A DNA stretch of 64,000 nucleotides, from NCBI GenBank assembly GCA_964019695.1, contig OZ026531.1, forward strand, positions 3,118,201-3,182,200, read 5' to 3'. The position numbers and the translations under genes were made by a program. This document shows positions 43,704 to 56,169 of this stretch, piece after piece (position 1 is the first letter of the stretch; every line of letters begins with the position of its first letter). A model generated the notes under the pieces. The model worked only from the letters and a program-made list of their open reading frames with translations. It was not told the origin of the DNA and made no database searches. The stretch is from Loripinus fragilis (Eukaryota; Mollusca; Bivalvia; Lucinida; Lucinidae).

Positions 43704-45370
43704 CATTCCAAATCGGGCCGATTAACGTATTGTGACATTCAAAATCCTATTTTGACATTCAAACTTGGGACTAATATCATATTGTGACATTCAAAATCCT
43801 ATTTTAACATTCGAACTGGGGCTCAATATTGTATTTTGACATTCAATATCCTATTGAGACATTTAAAATCGAGCCGAATTTTGTATTTTGACATTGAAAA
43901 ATACTATTTTGACATTCGATTACGGACCGAATATCGTATTTTGACATTCAAAATCCTATTTTGACATTCGAACTGAGGCCGAATATCGTATTTTGACATT
44001 TAAAATCCTATTTTGACATTCAAACTAGGGCCGACTTTCGTATTTTGACATTCAAAATCCTATCTTGACATTCGAACAGGGTCCGCATATCTTATTGTGA
44101 CATTCAAAATCCTATTATGACCCTCTAAGTAGGGCCAAATATCGTATTTTGACATTCACAATCCTATTCTGACATTCAAACTGAGGCCGAAAATGTCATT
44201 TTGACATTAAAAATCCTATTTTGACATATGAAATAAGGCCGAAAATCGTATTTTTACATTCAAAATCCTATTTTGTCATTTAAACTGAGGCAGAATATCG
44301 TATTTTGACATTCAAAATCCTATTTTGACATTCGAAATTGGGCGGAATATCGTATTTTGACATTCAAAATTCTATTTTGACACTAGAACTGAGGCCATAT
44401 ATCGTATTTTGACATTCAAAATCCTATTTTAACATTCGAAATAGAGCCGAATATCGTGTTTTGATATTCAAAATCCTATTTTGACATTCGAACTGGGGCT
44501 GAATATTGTATTTTGACATTCAAAATCCTATTTTGACATTAAAACTGAGGCCGAATATCGTATTTTGACATTCAAAATACTATTTTGACATTAAAACTGA
44601 GGCCGAATATCGTATTTTGACATTCAAAATGCTAATTTGATAATTAAACTGAGGCCAAATATCGTATTTTGACATTCAAAATCCTATTTCGACATTCGAA
44701 ATCGTACCAAATGTCGTATTTTGACGTTCAAAATCCGATTTTGACATTCAAAATGGGGCCGAAGTCCTATTTTGACAATCGAAATGGGGCCGAATGTCGT
44801 ATTTTGACATTCAAAATCCTATTTTGACATTCAAACTGGGGCCAATTATCGTATTTTGACATTCAAAATCCTATTTTTGCATTCAAAATCAGGCAGATTA
44901 TCGTATTTTGACATTCAAAATACTATTTTGACATTCGAACTGAGGCGGAATATCATATTTTGATATTCAAAATCCAATTTGACATTTGAAATCTGGCCGA
45001 ATATCGTATTTTAACATTCAAAACCCTATTTTGACATTCGAACTGAGGCTGAATAAATCATTTTGACATTCAAATTCGTATTTTGACATTCGTCCAGGGA
45101 CCCAATAACGCATTTTGACATTCAAAATCCTATTTTGACATTCGGACAGGGACCGAATAGCGTATTTGACATTCAAAATCCTATTTTGACATTCGAAATA
45201 GGGCCGAATATCGGGTTTTTTTTTGTCATTCAAAATCCTATTTTGACATTTGAACTGAGGCCGATTATCGTATTTTGACATTCGGAATCATATTTTGACT
45301 TTCCAACCTGGGCCGAATATTGTATTTTGGCATTCAATATCCTATTTTGACATTTGAAATTGGGCAGAAG
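43704..45370 (+). repeat. 52-bp satellite with a 26-bp half-unit
   Basis: About 32 units. Each contains CGTATTTTGACATTCAAAAT, then CCTATTTTGACATTCGAACT, then GAGGCCGAATAT; the two halves share TATTTTGACATTC, so the 52-mer is a doubled 26-mer. Units vary by a few bases and occasional 1-26 bp indels. Period 52 is not a multiple of three, so the long minus-strand frames (repeating CQNRILNVK) arise by chance. Confidence 0.95.
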
Positions 45371-46425
45371 TATAATATTGTGCCTTAATAAAACCTTTAC
45401 TAGCCTAAACTGAGCATTTCTTACTGTACATCTTGCCTTGGTTGCCATAGCAACCAAGTCACATAACTGAACATATCAAGCAAAAACTCTTTCATGTATT
45501 CTAGTGAACTAGATTTGATATCACATCTCAAAGATTCACCTGGTGAGTGTGTGATACTACAAATATTGTTTTTGCCTCTCTATTGATAAAAAGTGGGTGG
45601 GGTAATTTGACCACTGTTGCAAGTCTTGTTGCAAGGCCATTACAGTTTGTCCCAATCAGATTATTTGCTTTTTAGAAACATAGATGCCGCTTTTGATTCA
45701 AATGTATATTGACCATTAAATAAGCCTCGTCCCGAGATAACCTGCCTTTGGGGTTTTCAACAAAGCGAGTTTCAAACCAGTCTTCTAAGCTACTCAAGTG
45801 AAAAACACATACATTTATTTCCACGTATAATGCATGACACAAAACATAATATTACAGGCTTTAAGAAGACAATTTTATATCTCAAACAATATTTATTCCT
45901 TTTTCGTTGAAAAGGGAATACTAAAACTCCAGATTTTTCTTGAATTATAATGATGGTTTCTTGTTGCTATGCAAGTATTGTAATATTATTTCCATGGCAA
46001 CCATCCATTTTGGAGACTTTATGTATCACAAGTTTACATACATAGTCTCATAAACACTACAATTAGTCGATTTCCACTATAATTATGGGTCTTGATAAAA
46101 CTTTTGCTTGCCTAAACTTAGCATTTCTTACTGTACATCTTGCCTTGGTTACCATAGCAACCAAGCAATATAATTGAAAAATATCAACCAAAAACTCTTT
46201 CATGTATTCCAGTGAACTAGATTTGTTAACATATCTCAAAGATACACTTGGTGAGTGTGTGAAACTACAAATATTGGTTTGCCTCTCTATTGATAAAAGT
46301 GGGTGGGGTAATTTGCCCCCTGTTGCAAGTCTTGTTGCGAGGCCATTACAGTTTACCCCAGTCAGTTTTTTTGCTTTTTACAAACATAAATACAGCTGCT
46401 TTTAATTCAAATGTATATCAACTCT
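45365..46425 (+). repeat. Direct duplication of ~330 bp, spaced ~715 bp
   Basis: GCATTTCTTACTGTACATCT, TGCCTTGGTT, CAAAAACTCTTTCATGTATT, GGTGAGTGTGTGA, GTGGGTGGGGTAATTTG and AAGTCTTGTTGC occur in order near 45400-45710 and 46120-46425. Each copy carries one X-box (45441 and 46148). Confidence 0.85.
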
Positions 46426-46844
46426 CAAATGTCGGTGCCGTTCGTAGCACAGTGAATTGAATATACTCATAATATCGAGAAAATGTGCCCCTTTTTTAGA
46501 ATATAACAGCTAATAGAATTTTACAATAAGCGTTAATGTGAAAGTTACCATGCTGATTTAAAAGGGTAATTATAACTACAATTGCTAAATATTTAATAAT
46601 AATTTGAACTGACACAATAAGAACAGGAAAGGATATTTTTCAGAGGGACCCCTGATTTTCTGAAAAATGCTCATTTTCATCACTATGGATCCCGTTGCCA
46701 TGGAAACGAGACGAGATATTGAAAAACGAAAGCAAGTTTCAATACACAGTTTTTGGTACTCTACTCAAATACGATGGAGTCACACAAATCTGTGACTATG
46801 CGTGCCGCGATTTTTTGGTGGTTACAGAGAATTGATGTTAAAAG

Positions 46845-47699
46845 ATATATCCCCTTAAACGGTTTAAAATTGTTGTAGCGTTGTCGTGGAGGTTCCCTAA
46901 CACGGATCTCTATGGTACTACCGCGTCTCTACGGTGCTACTAAGAATCATGACGATGCATCATGATTTGATAAATCAGTATGAATCGTAGCTCTCCTGTG
47001 GCCAAAAACGTGATTGTGTAACTTGGGCTTTATATCTCTATTAAGGACATATGCTACTAAATACTTCCCACATTGAAATATTTTAAATACTTTGCATACA
47101 GTTTGTTTTATGCATGGGCTATCCATTTATGAAATAAAAAGGATACGTCACCGTGCTTATTTTTTCAGAATCTCATATTGAAGTTTACAGCATTTGACCA
47201 ATTTTCTAGAAATATAAAATAATAATACTAGTCCTAATTATCGAGCTAAAACGGTTGTAATCTTCACCCAGCTTCTTTCTTTTAACTTAAATTACTGCCC
47301 ATGACCTCAAACTTTTAAGAAAATGTGCATGTTTACTTGTTACCCCATGCTGTGACAAGATACTGCATGATATATATTGGCAATTCGTCGAAAAATGGAA
47401 TTTGTTTTTAGAATAAATCATGTATTAAAAAATCTGACATTGAAAATCTTGAAAATTTATTTTTAATTCATGGACTATTATAATACCTTTCAGAAAAAAG
47501 AATAAAAATCTGGGGTCACCGAACTAATTCTCTTTCTAGAGGGCCAAATTTAACCCCACCCCCATAGGTTTCATGCGTAATTCAATATAAAAAGTTCGGG
47601 GATGACCATTTCGGTCGTTTTGATGATGCCATTTTACTAGTATATGAAGTAATTTAGCATTTAAATGTTAAAAAAGAAAGAAAAAATACACTGAAAATA
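46845..47699. other. No recognisable gene
   Basis: AT-rich DNA with short frames. No splice-bounded exon or repeat partner that I can support. Confidence 0.4.
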
Positions 47700-47790
47700 T
47701 GTGCGCATCTGGGAATCGATCCTGGTTCTCTGGCTTTGTAGCCAGGCGCGCTAACCACTAGGCCACGAGGTCAGGTCGTGCGCCGCTCTA
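47700..47790 (-). repeat. tRNA-like sequence, probably a SINE head
   Basis: On the minus strand: GTGGCCTAGTGGTTAGCGCG (A box), CTGGCTACAAAGCCAG (an anticodon-arm-like hairpin) and GGATCGATTCCC (B box). The acceptor stem does not pair and the anticodon loop is one base short, so I do not call a working tRNA gene. Confidence 0.55.
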
Positions 47791-48297
47791 AATATCCATA
47801 CAAATAGTATAGACTCGGCCACTATCGTATTCGTAACCAGGGTTATTGTGTACGTCGTTTGATTTCGACTGAGCTACATTTATCTGTCTTTAGTGCTGAG
47901 ACGATCAGTTCTGAAAAGATGTCAATAGATATTTCGAACACACTTTAATTAGTTATTTTGTGAAGAAAATGTCGGAACACTGATATGACATAAGAATATC
48001 GGAAGCTGTATTCATCCGAATCCGTTAAGGGTCGAAAGACAGGACCCAGACAACTTTCCCCGTTTGCAGACGCGGAAAAGGTGCGCATTGGAAATAGCCG
48101 CATATGCCTTTAAAAAAGTTGTTTTGCTCAATAATTTCATCTACACTTGAATCTGTAATGGAAAGATGTGCTATTTTAGTGCTGCCAAGATCTTATAACC
48201 ATGTTTACATTTGCTTGTTTGTAAACACTGAAATCAAAACATTAGGCTGGTATATTCAGCAGCCAGGTGTAAGTTTTGAAAACTATCTAATATCAGC

Positions 48298-48392
48298 TTG
48301 TATAGCTCAGTAGGTAGAGTTGCTGGCAGCAGTTAAAATACTTTATTTTCCATTATTTATGCGCTGGTTCGAATCCCACCAATGCCTTCATT
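48298..48392 (+). repeat. tRNA-like sequence, interrupted
   Basis: TGTATAGCTCAGTAGGTAGA (A box) and GGTTCGAATCCCACC (B box) are separated by about 55 bases of AT-rich DNA that cannot form normal anticodon and variable arms. A SINE or tRNA relic. Confidence 0.5.
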
Positions 48393-50130
48393 TCATTAAC
48401 TTCATTTTTATTATATCATATTTTCACATGTATCCTTTAAGCATTATTGGAAAACAGTTTTAACATTTATACAAAGTGTCCATCAAATGGGAAATTATCA
48501 AACACGAAAATGCATTTGCGAGATGCCTCTGAATGCATCAACTCCATAGGGTATGCATTGTTCGCTGTCATTGAAGCGGTATTCAGCAACCAAAATAGTT
48601 TGGAAATGATGAGAATTATATCTATAAATTAAAAATAAATAAATTAATGAAAATATAAAGTAAAAAAAACAAGGTACGGTGACGGTGAACTCCAAAACTC
48701 CATGACAGTGGACAAGCGATCCATCCACCATGCTACGAATTCTCCTTCTGATTGTTTAGTGCATGTTATAACATGCATGTATAATTCTATAAATAGTGAG
48801 TTAAAGATAACTTTGTTGTTGGTAAATATTATTGCAAATACAGAATGTCAACACAGTCAAAATAGCGCTACAGGACTCTAACTAATCTGTTGGTCATCGT
48901 GTCAGATATGGACTGTAAAGTAGTGTACATGTAAATGTTTGCTATCGTAGATTCAAGCTGCAAAGCGCCGTAGCAAAACATTTGATTGACAGGCAGTATC
49001 TAGGGCGGAGAATTGGTACCAGTGAAGTTCATTTAACCCCACACCCCGTGTCTTAGGCTGCTGATCGTTCTAAGGCGATGTGTCTGTTGTTGTTGGAGCA
49101 TTCTTTATTGTTGCTCCTAGTGCTGTGTTTCAGCGTCCCAAAGTTTAAACAATATTTATTTCAACACTCAATACATTTGTATAAACAAAGTAACAGTATG
49201 AAAAAGTAGTTTTAACAGAATTTGAAAACAAGCAATCAGCGTCCCTTGTTTTGATATTCAACACTTTGTGTCGTTTCTAGTTTTGTCATCATCTTGATTG
49301 GCAGGAGAGAGCTGGTTGCTTTACTTTGCTTGTCTTTCTGATGTCTTGTGACTTTTATTGTTCTGCGGCTCTTCCTCGAGGTGCCATGGGTTGCTCTGCA
49401 GTGTGTAATTGAGGCATTTCCTGACCGTACTCACTTACTTTTTTCATATGTTTCATTCTTAAGCAAGCTTTTTTGTCAAAGAATCGTATCTTATTTAATG
49501 GCCGACCATAACAAGTCATTTTAAGTCTTTGGTTTCTCACCAAGATTCGTTAAACGGATCAAATAAGACTAAATCGAATTTCAACAAAAACACGCGTGAC
49601 CAGGTAAAACAGACTATTCGTGGCGCACTTCGAATCGAACTATAGTCCCTACTATAGTAACTAAAATTTGATTCGAACACCTATAGTCGCTACTAGGGTG
49701 ACGTCACTATCCTACACGAGATGGTCGGAGCACCGTTACTCTAGTAGATAGGCTGGTTTCCTACTCTATACCTAGCTAGCACGATGGGTTCAAGATCTAG
49801 CACGATGGGTTCAAGATCGGTCGGTAGCCTCAAAATGATATGTTTTTGTAAAATAAACCTAGCTGAGCATAATTTTTGGTCCCACTCATTTGTAATTGAT
49901 TATTAGAAAGCGCTTGCAGTTTATAACATTCTTTTTGTCTACGACGAAGAATTGAAGTGGAGCATACAGGGCTATTATTTTGTTTACTTGCCAACCAACT
50001 AAAAGTTCCAACTTTAATCGTTCCGGTGTAAACGTGCGTGCGCATCTATTACATAAGAACTATAGTAGGAACTTTAGTTCGATTCGAAGTGCGCCCATAT
50101 TGTAGCGACTGTCTGGCTATGGTTCGAATT
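48393..50130. other. No recognisable gene
   Basis: Frames at 48447-48632 and 49355-49543 have no domain or exon boundary I can defend. GATGGGTTCAAGATC is duplicated near 49793. Otherwise nothing. Confidence 0.4.
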
Positions 50131-50136
50131 CATAGC

Positions 50137-50153
50137 AGAGAGAGAGAGAGAGA
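50137..50153 (+). repeat. (GA)n microsatellite
   Basis: About eight GA units. Confidence 0.9.
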
Positions 50154-50313
50154 TATGTATACAATGTATTTGGACATATCGTATTGCTTGTAAATTCATA
50201 AAAAAGAAAAAATATTTATTTAAACTTTTCGCCAATTAAATTTAGAATTTCCAACATTCTCTTCTTTTCATCCAAATTTCACATCAATAAACGCGCATTT
50301 GGTATCATTAATA

Positions 50314-50600
50314 TTAACCCTTAAAGCGCCAATCATAACAAAAGTCGTCTGGTTTTCTTGTCTGCTGAAATGTATAAGAAGCCTCTATGGAAAAAGTGTG
50401 GACCCAGATTAGGCTGCTCCTAAAGGAGCAGTCTGTTCTGGGTCCAGGCTGTTTGCATCTATACTTATTTCGTCACTAATGTTAGGCAATTATTTGCTGC
50501 AGACGACTGCAGCAGACGACATAATCGATAATAACGTTGAACCAGCTGTAATTTGAAGGACACATACTGCTCCAATGGATTAATATCGTTTGCACTTAAA
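50314..50600. mobile_element. piggyBac-type MITE copy with a nested hairpin unit
   Basis: TTAA then CCCTTAAAGCGCCAATCATA begins the element, and GCAGACGACTGCAGCAGACG lies near its other side, as in 16465-16678. Inside is the GACCCAGATTAGGCTGCTCC hairpin belonging to the array at 52968-53775. The right terminus is decayed. Confidence 0.55.
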
Positions 50601-52080
50601 TCTTGCATCATATTGTATGCTTACAATGACTCGAAGTGTTTGTTGCGTTTCTTTATTCCTTAAGTATAAATATTTGATATGGCCATGTGAATATTATGTT
50701 ACTTATTACATAGGGGTCTGTATAAGGTTGTCATAGGGTATATGTGGATAAAGTAATAGTATCTGACAGTGTCCTGAAAGATGCACTAGATTTATGGTTT
50801 AAGATATACAGATTCTTTGGTGTGCATATCAAACCCACAAATGGGCCTCGTCGCGAGAAAACCTGTTAATGTTGCATGCGAACAACAAAGGCACAGACCA
50901 ACCTGACCATCCGCCCACGTCAATTGTTAAATGACTCCTATAAGAGACATCCTCTTACGGGCTCAAACTAGCTTTCATTGGTTGTGACAGATCTTGATGT
51001 CTACAAGTGATAAGCTAAATTTAGCCCAGGACAGGTAGACATCAGGATTTGTCAGTGCTGACAGACAGCTAAAATATATTGAATTAAATTTAACCTGGGC
51101 AGGTAAACATCATGTTTCTTCACCGCTGCCTGACAGTTAAATTAGACATTGGGAAAATTGATTCAAAGAAATGTATATCACAGTCAAATGTTTTGTTTAA
51201 AGAATTTATTAATTTTTTGAAAACAGTAATTCAAAAAACGCAATTCTTTTGAACATCTCATTGGATTTACAGAAATTTGAAAAGCAATTGTTGAAAGAAT
51301 CTTGTTTTCAGTTCACAAGGAACATCTGACTTGAGTAAATTTATAAATATGAAAATACTTTATCGAGAAATATAGGACATACAGAGTCAATACTCGAACA
51401 TCACTATTCTCAGGTTGACAAATCCTGATGTTAACCTCAAAAGAATGCATAAATTGTATATTGCTGTCTGGTAATATTGCAAAATATCGTGCCTGTAGCT
51501 GAGTCGGCTGGTTTAAGTATTAACTTGTCTCAAACCACGAGGGCAAGGTACGTTGCTCACCACGAGCTGTATCAACGACATATCACGTGATAGGTATATA
51601 TGTATCATTGTTGAAAACAATAAGACTCTCAGACGACAGAAGCTATAGAGTTTCACAATGACAAAGAAATTCATACAATCCATGTTGAACTCGGACTAAG
51701 GGGATTTTGTTTATCTCACTAAACGCTGTGTCATGTTTATTAAACGAAATAAATACATTGCCTGTTTTTGTGCAAGGGCTTTTTTCTAATAGAATTTGAA
51801 ATTTGACTATATGTCCACAGCAAAATTTAGCACACTCTGGTATAGGTAATGATCGTATGTGAGCGGACCAGTAGTTGCTGTAGAAGCCATGGGAGCTGTA
51901 CATTATACACACAGAGACAACTCACCAACGCACGGGATGCAACGCATTCAGATTAAGAGGTCTTTTTTCACTATTTTTCCATATGAAATTAGTTTTAATG
52001 AGTGTTGTCATATATGGCGTAGTGCACGATCATGTGGAGACTGTATTTGGTCTTTGTACGCAGCTAACAGGATATGGTAC
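50601..52080. other. No confident gene
   Basis: GGGCCTCGTCGCGAGAAAAC at about 50847 is one end of the family seen at 54931-55166. The minus-strand frame 51643-51912 (contains PECAKFCCGHIVKF) is open for 89 codons and cysteine-containing but has no exon signals or family I recognise. Confidence 0.4.
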
Positions 52081-52290
52081 CCAGCGGGCATGAGTTTGTT
52101 GATTCAATGTTGATTCAACGTTGACAATATATGTTGAAATAATGTTGAAAATATAATTGAATTTGAAAATTGAATAAATGCTGACATACAAACGTTGATT
52201 CAACGTTGACATTTAAGCATTGAATCAACATTGATATTTCAACACTGACTCAAAGTTGAATCAAAACTGAATCAACTTTGATTCATCCTC
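52080..52290 (+). repeat. TTGATTCAACGTTGA-rich element end
   Basis: CCCAGCGGGCATGAGTTTGT is followed by many GTTGATTCAACGTTGA-like words, about one every 10-20 bases. The same style with the end GTTATGTGCCTGCTGGGG occurs at 59740-59965. These are opposite ends of one animal-wide TIR family; the superfamily is not assigned here. Confidence 0.65.
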
Positions 52291-52967
52291 ACATTTAAAC
52301 CAAATGCAACACTAATTCAACTTTAAAAAAGGTGACAAATAAATGCTGAATTTACGTTTCTTCAAGCATATCATGAGGCTAAATCAATGCAGATTCACAA
52401 TGTATTGCATCTATCCCATAATTGGGGTACAGCAGGCATAAACCAGGGGTAAATAAATCTGCAACAAGGAAATAATAAACCCCAGTTAAAAATGTAAGAA
52501 CTAAACACTTGAAAATGTATGCCTGTTGCCCCATTTTAAGAATTGAAAGCCTTTTCAGTAGGGAAAGGTCATCTACACACGCGTAGTAACAATGCAGCTG
52601 ATCAGAGTCAGAGTTATCACTAGGATTTTGAAAACAGAAATTATTGAATCCATTCCTGGAAAACAAATTGGGAGTCAAAACTGAAAAGTTGGAGTTTGAT
52701 CCAGAAAACTTGGCAGTTTTAGCTGAAATATGAAAATTTTATGTATTATTTCAAAATACTTTTGAGAACTCTGGCATTGCATCAGTGTGTTATGCCAAAA
52801 ATGAACCCAGATGTTCCGATTTTCATTAATAAAAATTAAATAGTTGTTTTTGTTTTTATTCATCAAGATAATCACTTCATACAAAAATATTGAACAAAAC
52901 AGTGTTGTCTGCTTATTATGTCTTCTGTGCATTTTAAAATTTTCTCTAGAAAAAGGCAAACACTTTG
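52291..52967. other. No confident gene
   Basis: Two minus-strand frames (52379-52678, 52675-52959) show no conserved motif. AT-rich. Confidence 0.4.
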
Positions 52968-53775
52968 AACACTGATCAGACTGCTCCTAAGCAGTCTGAC
53001 CTGGGTCCAGGCGGTCCATACTGTTTGCAATATAGATCACAAAATTACACCAAATTTACTCCAAATTAATTTCATCATGTTAGCAAACATTATGAACCGA
53101 GATCAGACTGCTCATTAGACTGATCTGGGTCCACACTGTTTGCAATATTTTATAAGCATTATATATAAGTTCATTTGGTCATTAGCAGATGACAGTATTA
53201 AACAAAGAGTGTTGGCTGCTTATTACATCTGCATATTTTCAATATCCCCCAAACAAATCTTATCATGCAAGATAACACTATGAACCCTGATCAGACTGCT
53301 CCTAAGCAGTCTGATCTGGGTCCATACCGTTTGCAATAAAGTCACAAACTCTCATCTGGTTTACACCAAAATAATTCAATCACATAAGCAAACATTATGA
53401 ACCCTGATGAGACTGCTTATAGGTCTGATCTGATCCATACTGTTTGCAATACACAAAAGTGCATTAAGCAAAGGAACATGTATAATATTTAACAAAAAAG
53501 TGCTGTCTTTATAATTTTAAAATTTACTCCAGAATAAAAGTATAGTATCATGTAAGCAAACAGGATGATCACTGATCAGATTGCTTCTAAGCAGTCAGAC
53601 CTGGGACTATACTGTTTGAAATATATAGTTCACATAAAAATATTAAATGCATTTAAAATATTTAACAAAACTTATTGTGCCTGCTCCAGAATAAATGCAT
53701 GATTTCCAAATATGTGTAAACAAACACTACAAGGCCTGATTAGACTGCTTCTAGTCCGAGTCCATACTGTACATA
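52968..53775 (+). repeat. Array of hairpin units (GATCAGACTGCTCCTAAGCA)
   Basis: Six units near 52976, 53102, 53288, 53407, 53576 and 53740. Each has a self-complementary core (GATCAGACTGCT, then CCTA, then AGCAGTCTGATC) followed by TGGGTCCATACTGTTTGCAA, with 120-185 bp spacing. The cores are better conserved than the spacers. Related hairpins are at 50397 and 57425. Confidence 0.85.
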
Positions 53776-54147
53776 CTCAAAAAAGTCTCAATGAGTCGGT
53801 TCTTTCTAGCACCCGAATTGTAAAATAAACTTTTGGATAAAAAAATAATCACAAATTTAAGATTAAATAATTTGCTAATCTGGACCTATGCATGTAGCCA
53901 AATGCCAAAAAATGAAGGGTAATCCCCTTAGTCTGATTGACACCAGCCCCCCCCCCCCTGAAGATTGTTTTAATCTTAACAAACAGTGCAGACCCTGAGA
54001 TAATACCATCTTATGCGATATTTCATTAGGGTCTTCACTGTTTGTCAAAGGTCCTGTTTACCGTATCCTGAATGAAAAGAGTTAATAATATAGTATATAT
54101 GCATCCAAAAGACCTCCAGATAAGAGTGTTTGAATATTTTTTTTCAT

Positions 54148-54681
54148 CCAAAACATATGTTGTGGGTACTCAAAAGAACCCTCTCAATGAGACAGTATTT
54201 TTGAGCACCAAAAACGGCTGTTAAAACTGATGGGTAAGAAAGTATTAACAGTTTCATTCTTAAAAGCATTGCTAATCTAATCACTATGCTGGTGTCAGGT
54301 CTTCTGTTTCCTCAAATTTTTAGTGCACTAAGCTCTGAGTCCGTTTTCTTTGAGTCATTCAATTTGGCAGTAAACAGCGAGGAATTTAGCGTAGTTGTGG
54401 ACTCTTTCTTCCGGTCTCGCGGAATGCATTAAGTTAAAGAACAGTAAGACAAACTCCGCCTTTTATACTGGATCTAGTCTGACCAAATGTAAAGGCTTGT
54501 ACTTTGGTGCCTGTTGAATTTCTGAAAGTAAAGGGAGCCTCATAGGTTTAGATTATAAACAACATTTTTAAGCATAAAACTGTAAATATTTTTATACCCA
54601 TCAATTTTAACATACGTTTGGGTGCTCAAAAGAACGGCCTCAATGAGACGGTTCTTTTGAGTACCCACAATATATGTTTTG
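54148..54681. mobile_element. TIR element, complete copy
   Basis: CCAAAACATATGTTGTGGGT at the left is mirrored by ACCCACAATATATGTTTTGG at the right. Each terminus also forms its own hairpin (ACTCAAAAGAAC / GTTCTTTTGAGT). 534 bp, non-coding. Confidence 0.8.
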
Positions 54682-54930
54682 GTTGATAAATAAGAAGATT
54701 ATATTTTTTGTATGAACTCTTTACTTAAGGCCTGAGCCTGTTAAACACATTACCAAAGTTTATACAACAGCTATTAAAAAGTGTGGCGCATGCAAAAACA
54801 AATTATAACAAGTCTGAGCTGATGAGGCTGTGGACCTGATGTTCACACATATTGTGACATAATATTGATGTTCATGATGGTTGAAACCCAAACCAGAAAT
54901 TAAAAATGTATTGAATAGCTACTCATGTAT

Positions 54931-55166
54931 ATGGGCCTCGTCGCGAGAAAATCTGTCATCGAAGGCTTGCAAACAACAAAGGCGCAGATCAGCCGGATAC
55001 CCAGTCTGATCAGCGCCTTTGTTATTTGCTTATTGGGAAGTATAATATCTCAACCTACTACAAGCAGACTTTCAATTTTCTAGCTAGTCTCTGAAGCTGA
55101 GCAGGATGGTTTGAGTCTGGCTATTAGGGAAATCCCAAAGACAGGTTTTCTCGCAATGAGGCCCAT
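54931..55166. mobile_element. GGGCCTCGTCGCGAG MITE
   Basis: ATATGGGCCTCGTCGCGAGA mirrors TCTCGCAATGAGGCCCATAT. Inner foldbacks are AACAAAGGCGCAGATCAG / CTGATCAGCGCCTTTGTT and ACAGGTTTTCTCGC. Single ends lie at 45727 and 50847. Confidence 0.75.
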
Positions 55167-55174
55167 ATTTAAAG

Positions 55175-56169
55175 CAGGGCTGCGACGATACGCTAATGCC
55201 ACGATATGATATGTATCACAATACAGGTTTCTCGTCAAATTTCTTTTTTTTGTGGCCGTGTTCCTTGGCTGAACCAGTACTGGCCGGGTGGGTTTATGGT
55301 TTTTGTGGTTCTATGTCCAGGAACTCCCGAAGGCTCAACCGGCAGTGGTTCTGGTTTTAAAGCGTCTCAGAAGACGGGTCAACGGTTTAAAGTCTCATCA
55401 AATTTCTCGACAATTTCCACCTGTACAAGAGATTGAAGAATAATAGAAAAGTCATGAAATGTATAGGCAATTTTAAAATAAAACAAGTTACTAATAAATA
55501 CATGTATGCATATCAATTTTATGTCCATATTTAAGAAAGTTTAAAGTCGTAAGACTGTAATCAACAACATCCTTGTTAACCTATAAATTGATTTAACCAA
55601 ATGCTAATACAAAATATGCTGTACTGTAGTCAAGAATGATACCATTAGAATAAGGAAGCAATAGGCATGGAATTATACTGCAACAAGGGAGTTAATAAAC
55701 TTATAATGTCCCTTGAATAAAGAATAAGCTATTTTAGCAACTGTCCAGAGCACTTTTCATTAGATCATTTCTAAGACAAAAGATCCGTTTTGCAACGTGC
55801 TTTCGATTTTAACGCTGTTAATCACCAGAACTCCCATATTATGAAAGGCAAGGTATATTACAGCGTCGTTTATGCTGCCAGAGTGTTAATATGGCCAAAA
55901 ACTTTAGATCAAATTTAGTAGTTATTGACATAAATGGTGAACCATAACTCATCACAAAGGATATTTAACAGGGTTTTTCACCCAGGACAGTAAAATAGAC
56001 CTTACCAGAGGTTTTTCAATTTGAAAGGGAAAAAAACTTTGTTTTTCCATCATGTTTTCTCGCCAATTTCCGTGAAAATAGCGATAAGTATTGGGCTTGT
56101 GTATGGATACGGTATAGCTGGCTTTCATATCGAGTTTCATCGATGTATCGGTGAATCGTCGCACCCCTA
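55175..56169. mobile_element. hAT-type non-autonomous element
   Basis: A 995-bp element begins CAGGGCTGCGACGATACG and ends CGAATCGTCGCACCCCTA-like text, flanked by exact ATTTAAAG at 55167-55174 and 56170-56177. An 8-bp duplication plus CAGGG-type ends is the hAT signature. Frames inside do not resemble a transposase. Confidence 0.85.

Larger units (their letters stand above)
39322..46844. repeat. 7.5 kb block bounded by 35-bp inverted repeats
   Basis: CTTTTAACATCAATTCTCTG and then TARCCACCAAAAAAT at 39322-39356 is mirrored at 46810-46844 with one mismatch. Both ends carry a GTTGCCATGG palindrome 110-150 bp further in. Between them are recurring GTGGGTGGGGTA boxes (near 40450, 40829, 45592, 46303), RFX-type X-boxes, a duplicated 330-bp segment and the 52-bp satellite. 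No coding frame is convincing. It may be a large non-autonomous TIR element or a locally inverted repeat. Confidence 0.6.

Noticed and set aside
43554..45457. Long frames with repeating CQNRILNVK or Phe-rich peptides
   Set aside because: Produced by the 52-bp satellite and the TTTTCG tract; the period is not a multiple of three and frames break at unit indels.
47700..47790. Functional tRNA gene on the minus strand
   Set aside because: The anticodon-arm hairpin is present but the loop is short and acceptor and T stems do not pair.
51643..51912. Second cysteine-containing secreted protein on the minus strand
   Set aside because: No signal peptide at its start, no exon signals, and cysteine pattern unlike the peptide at 22484-22732.
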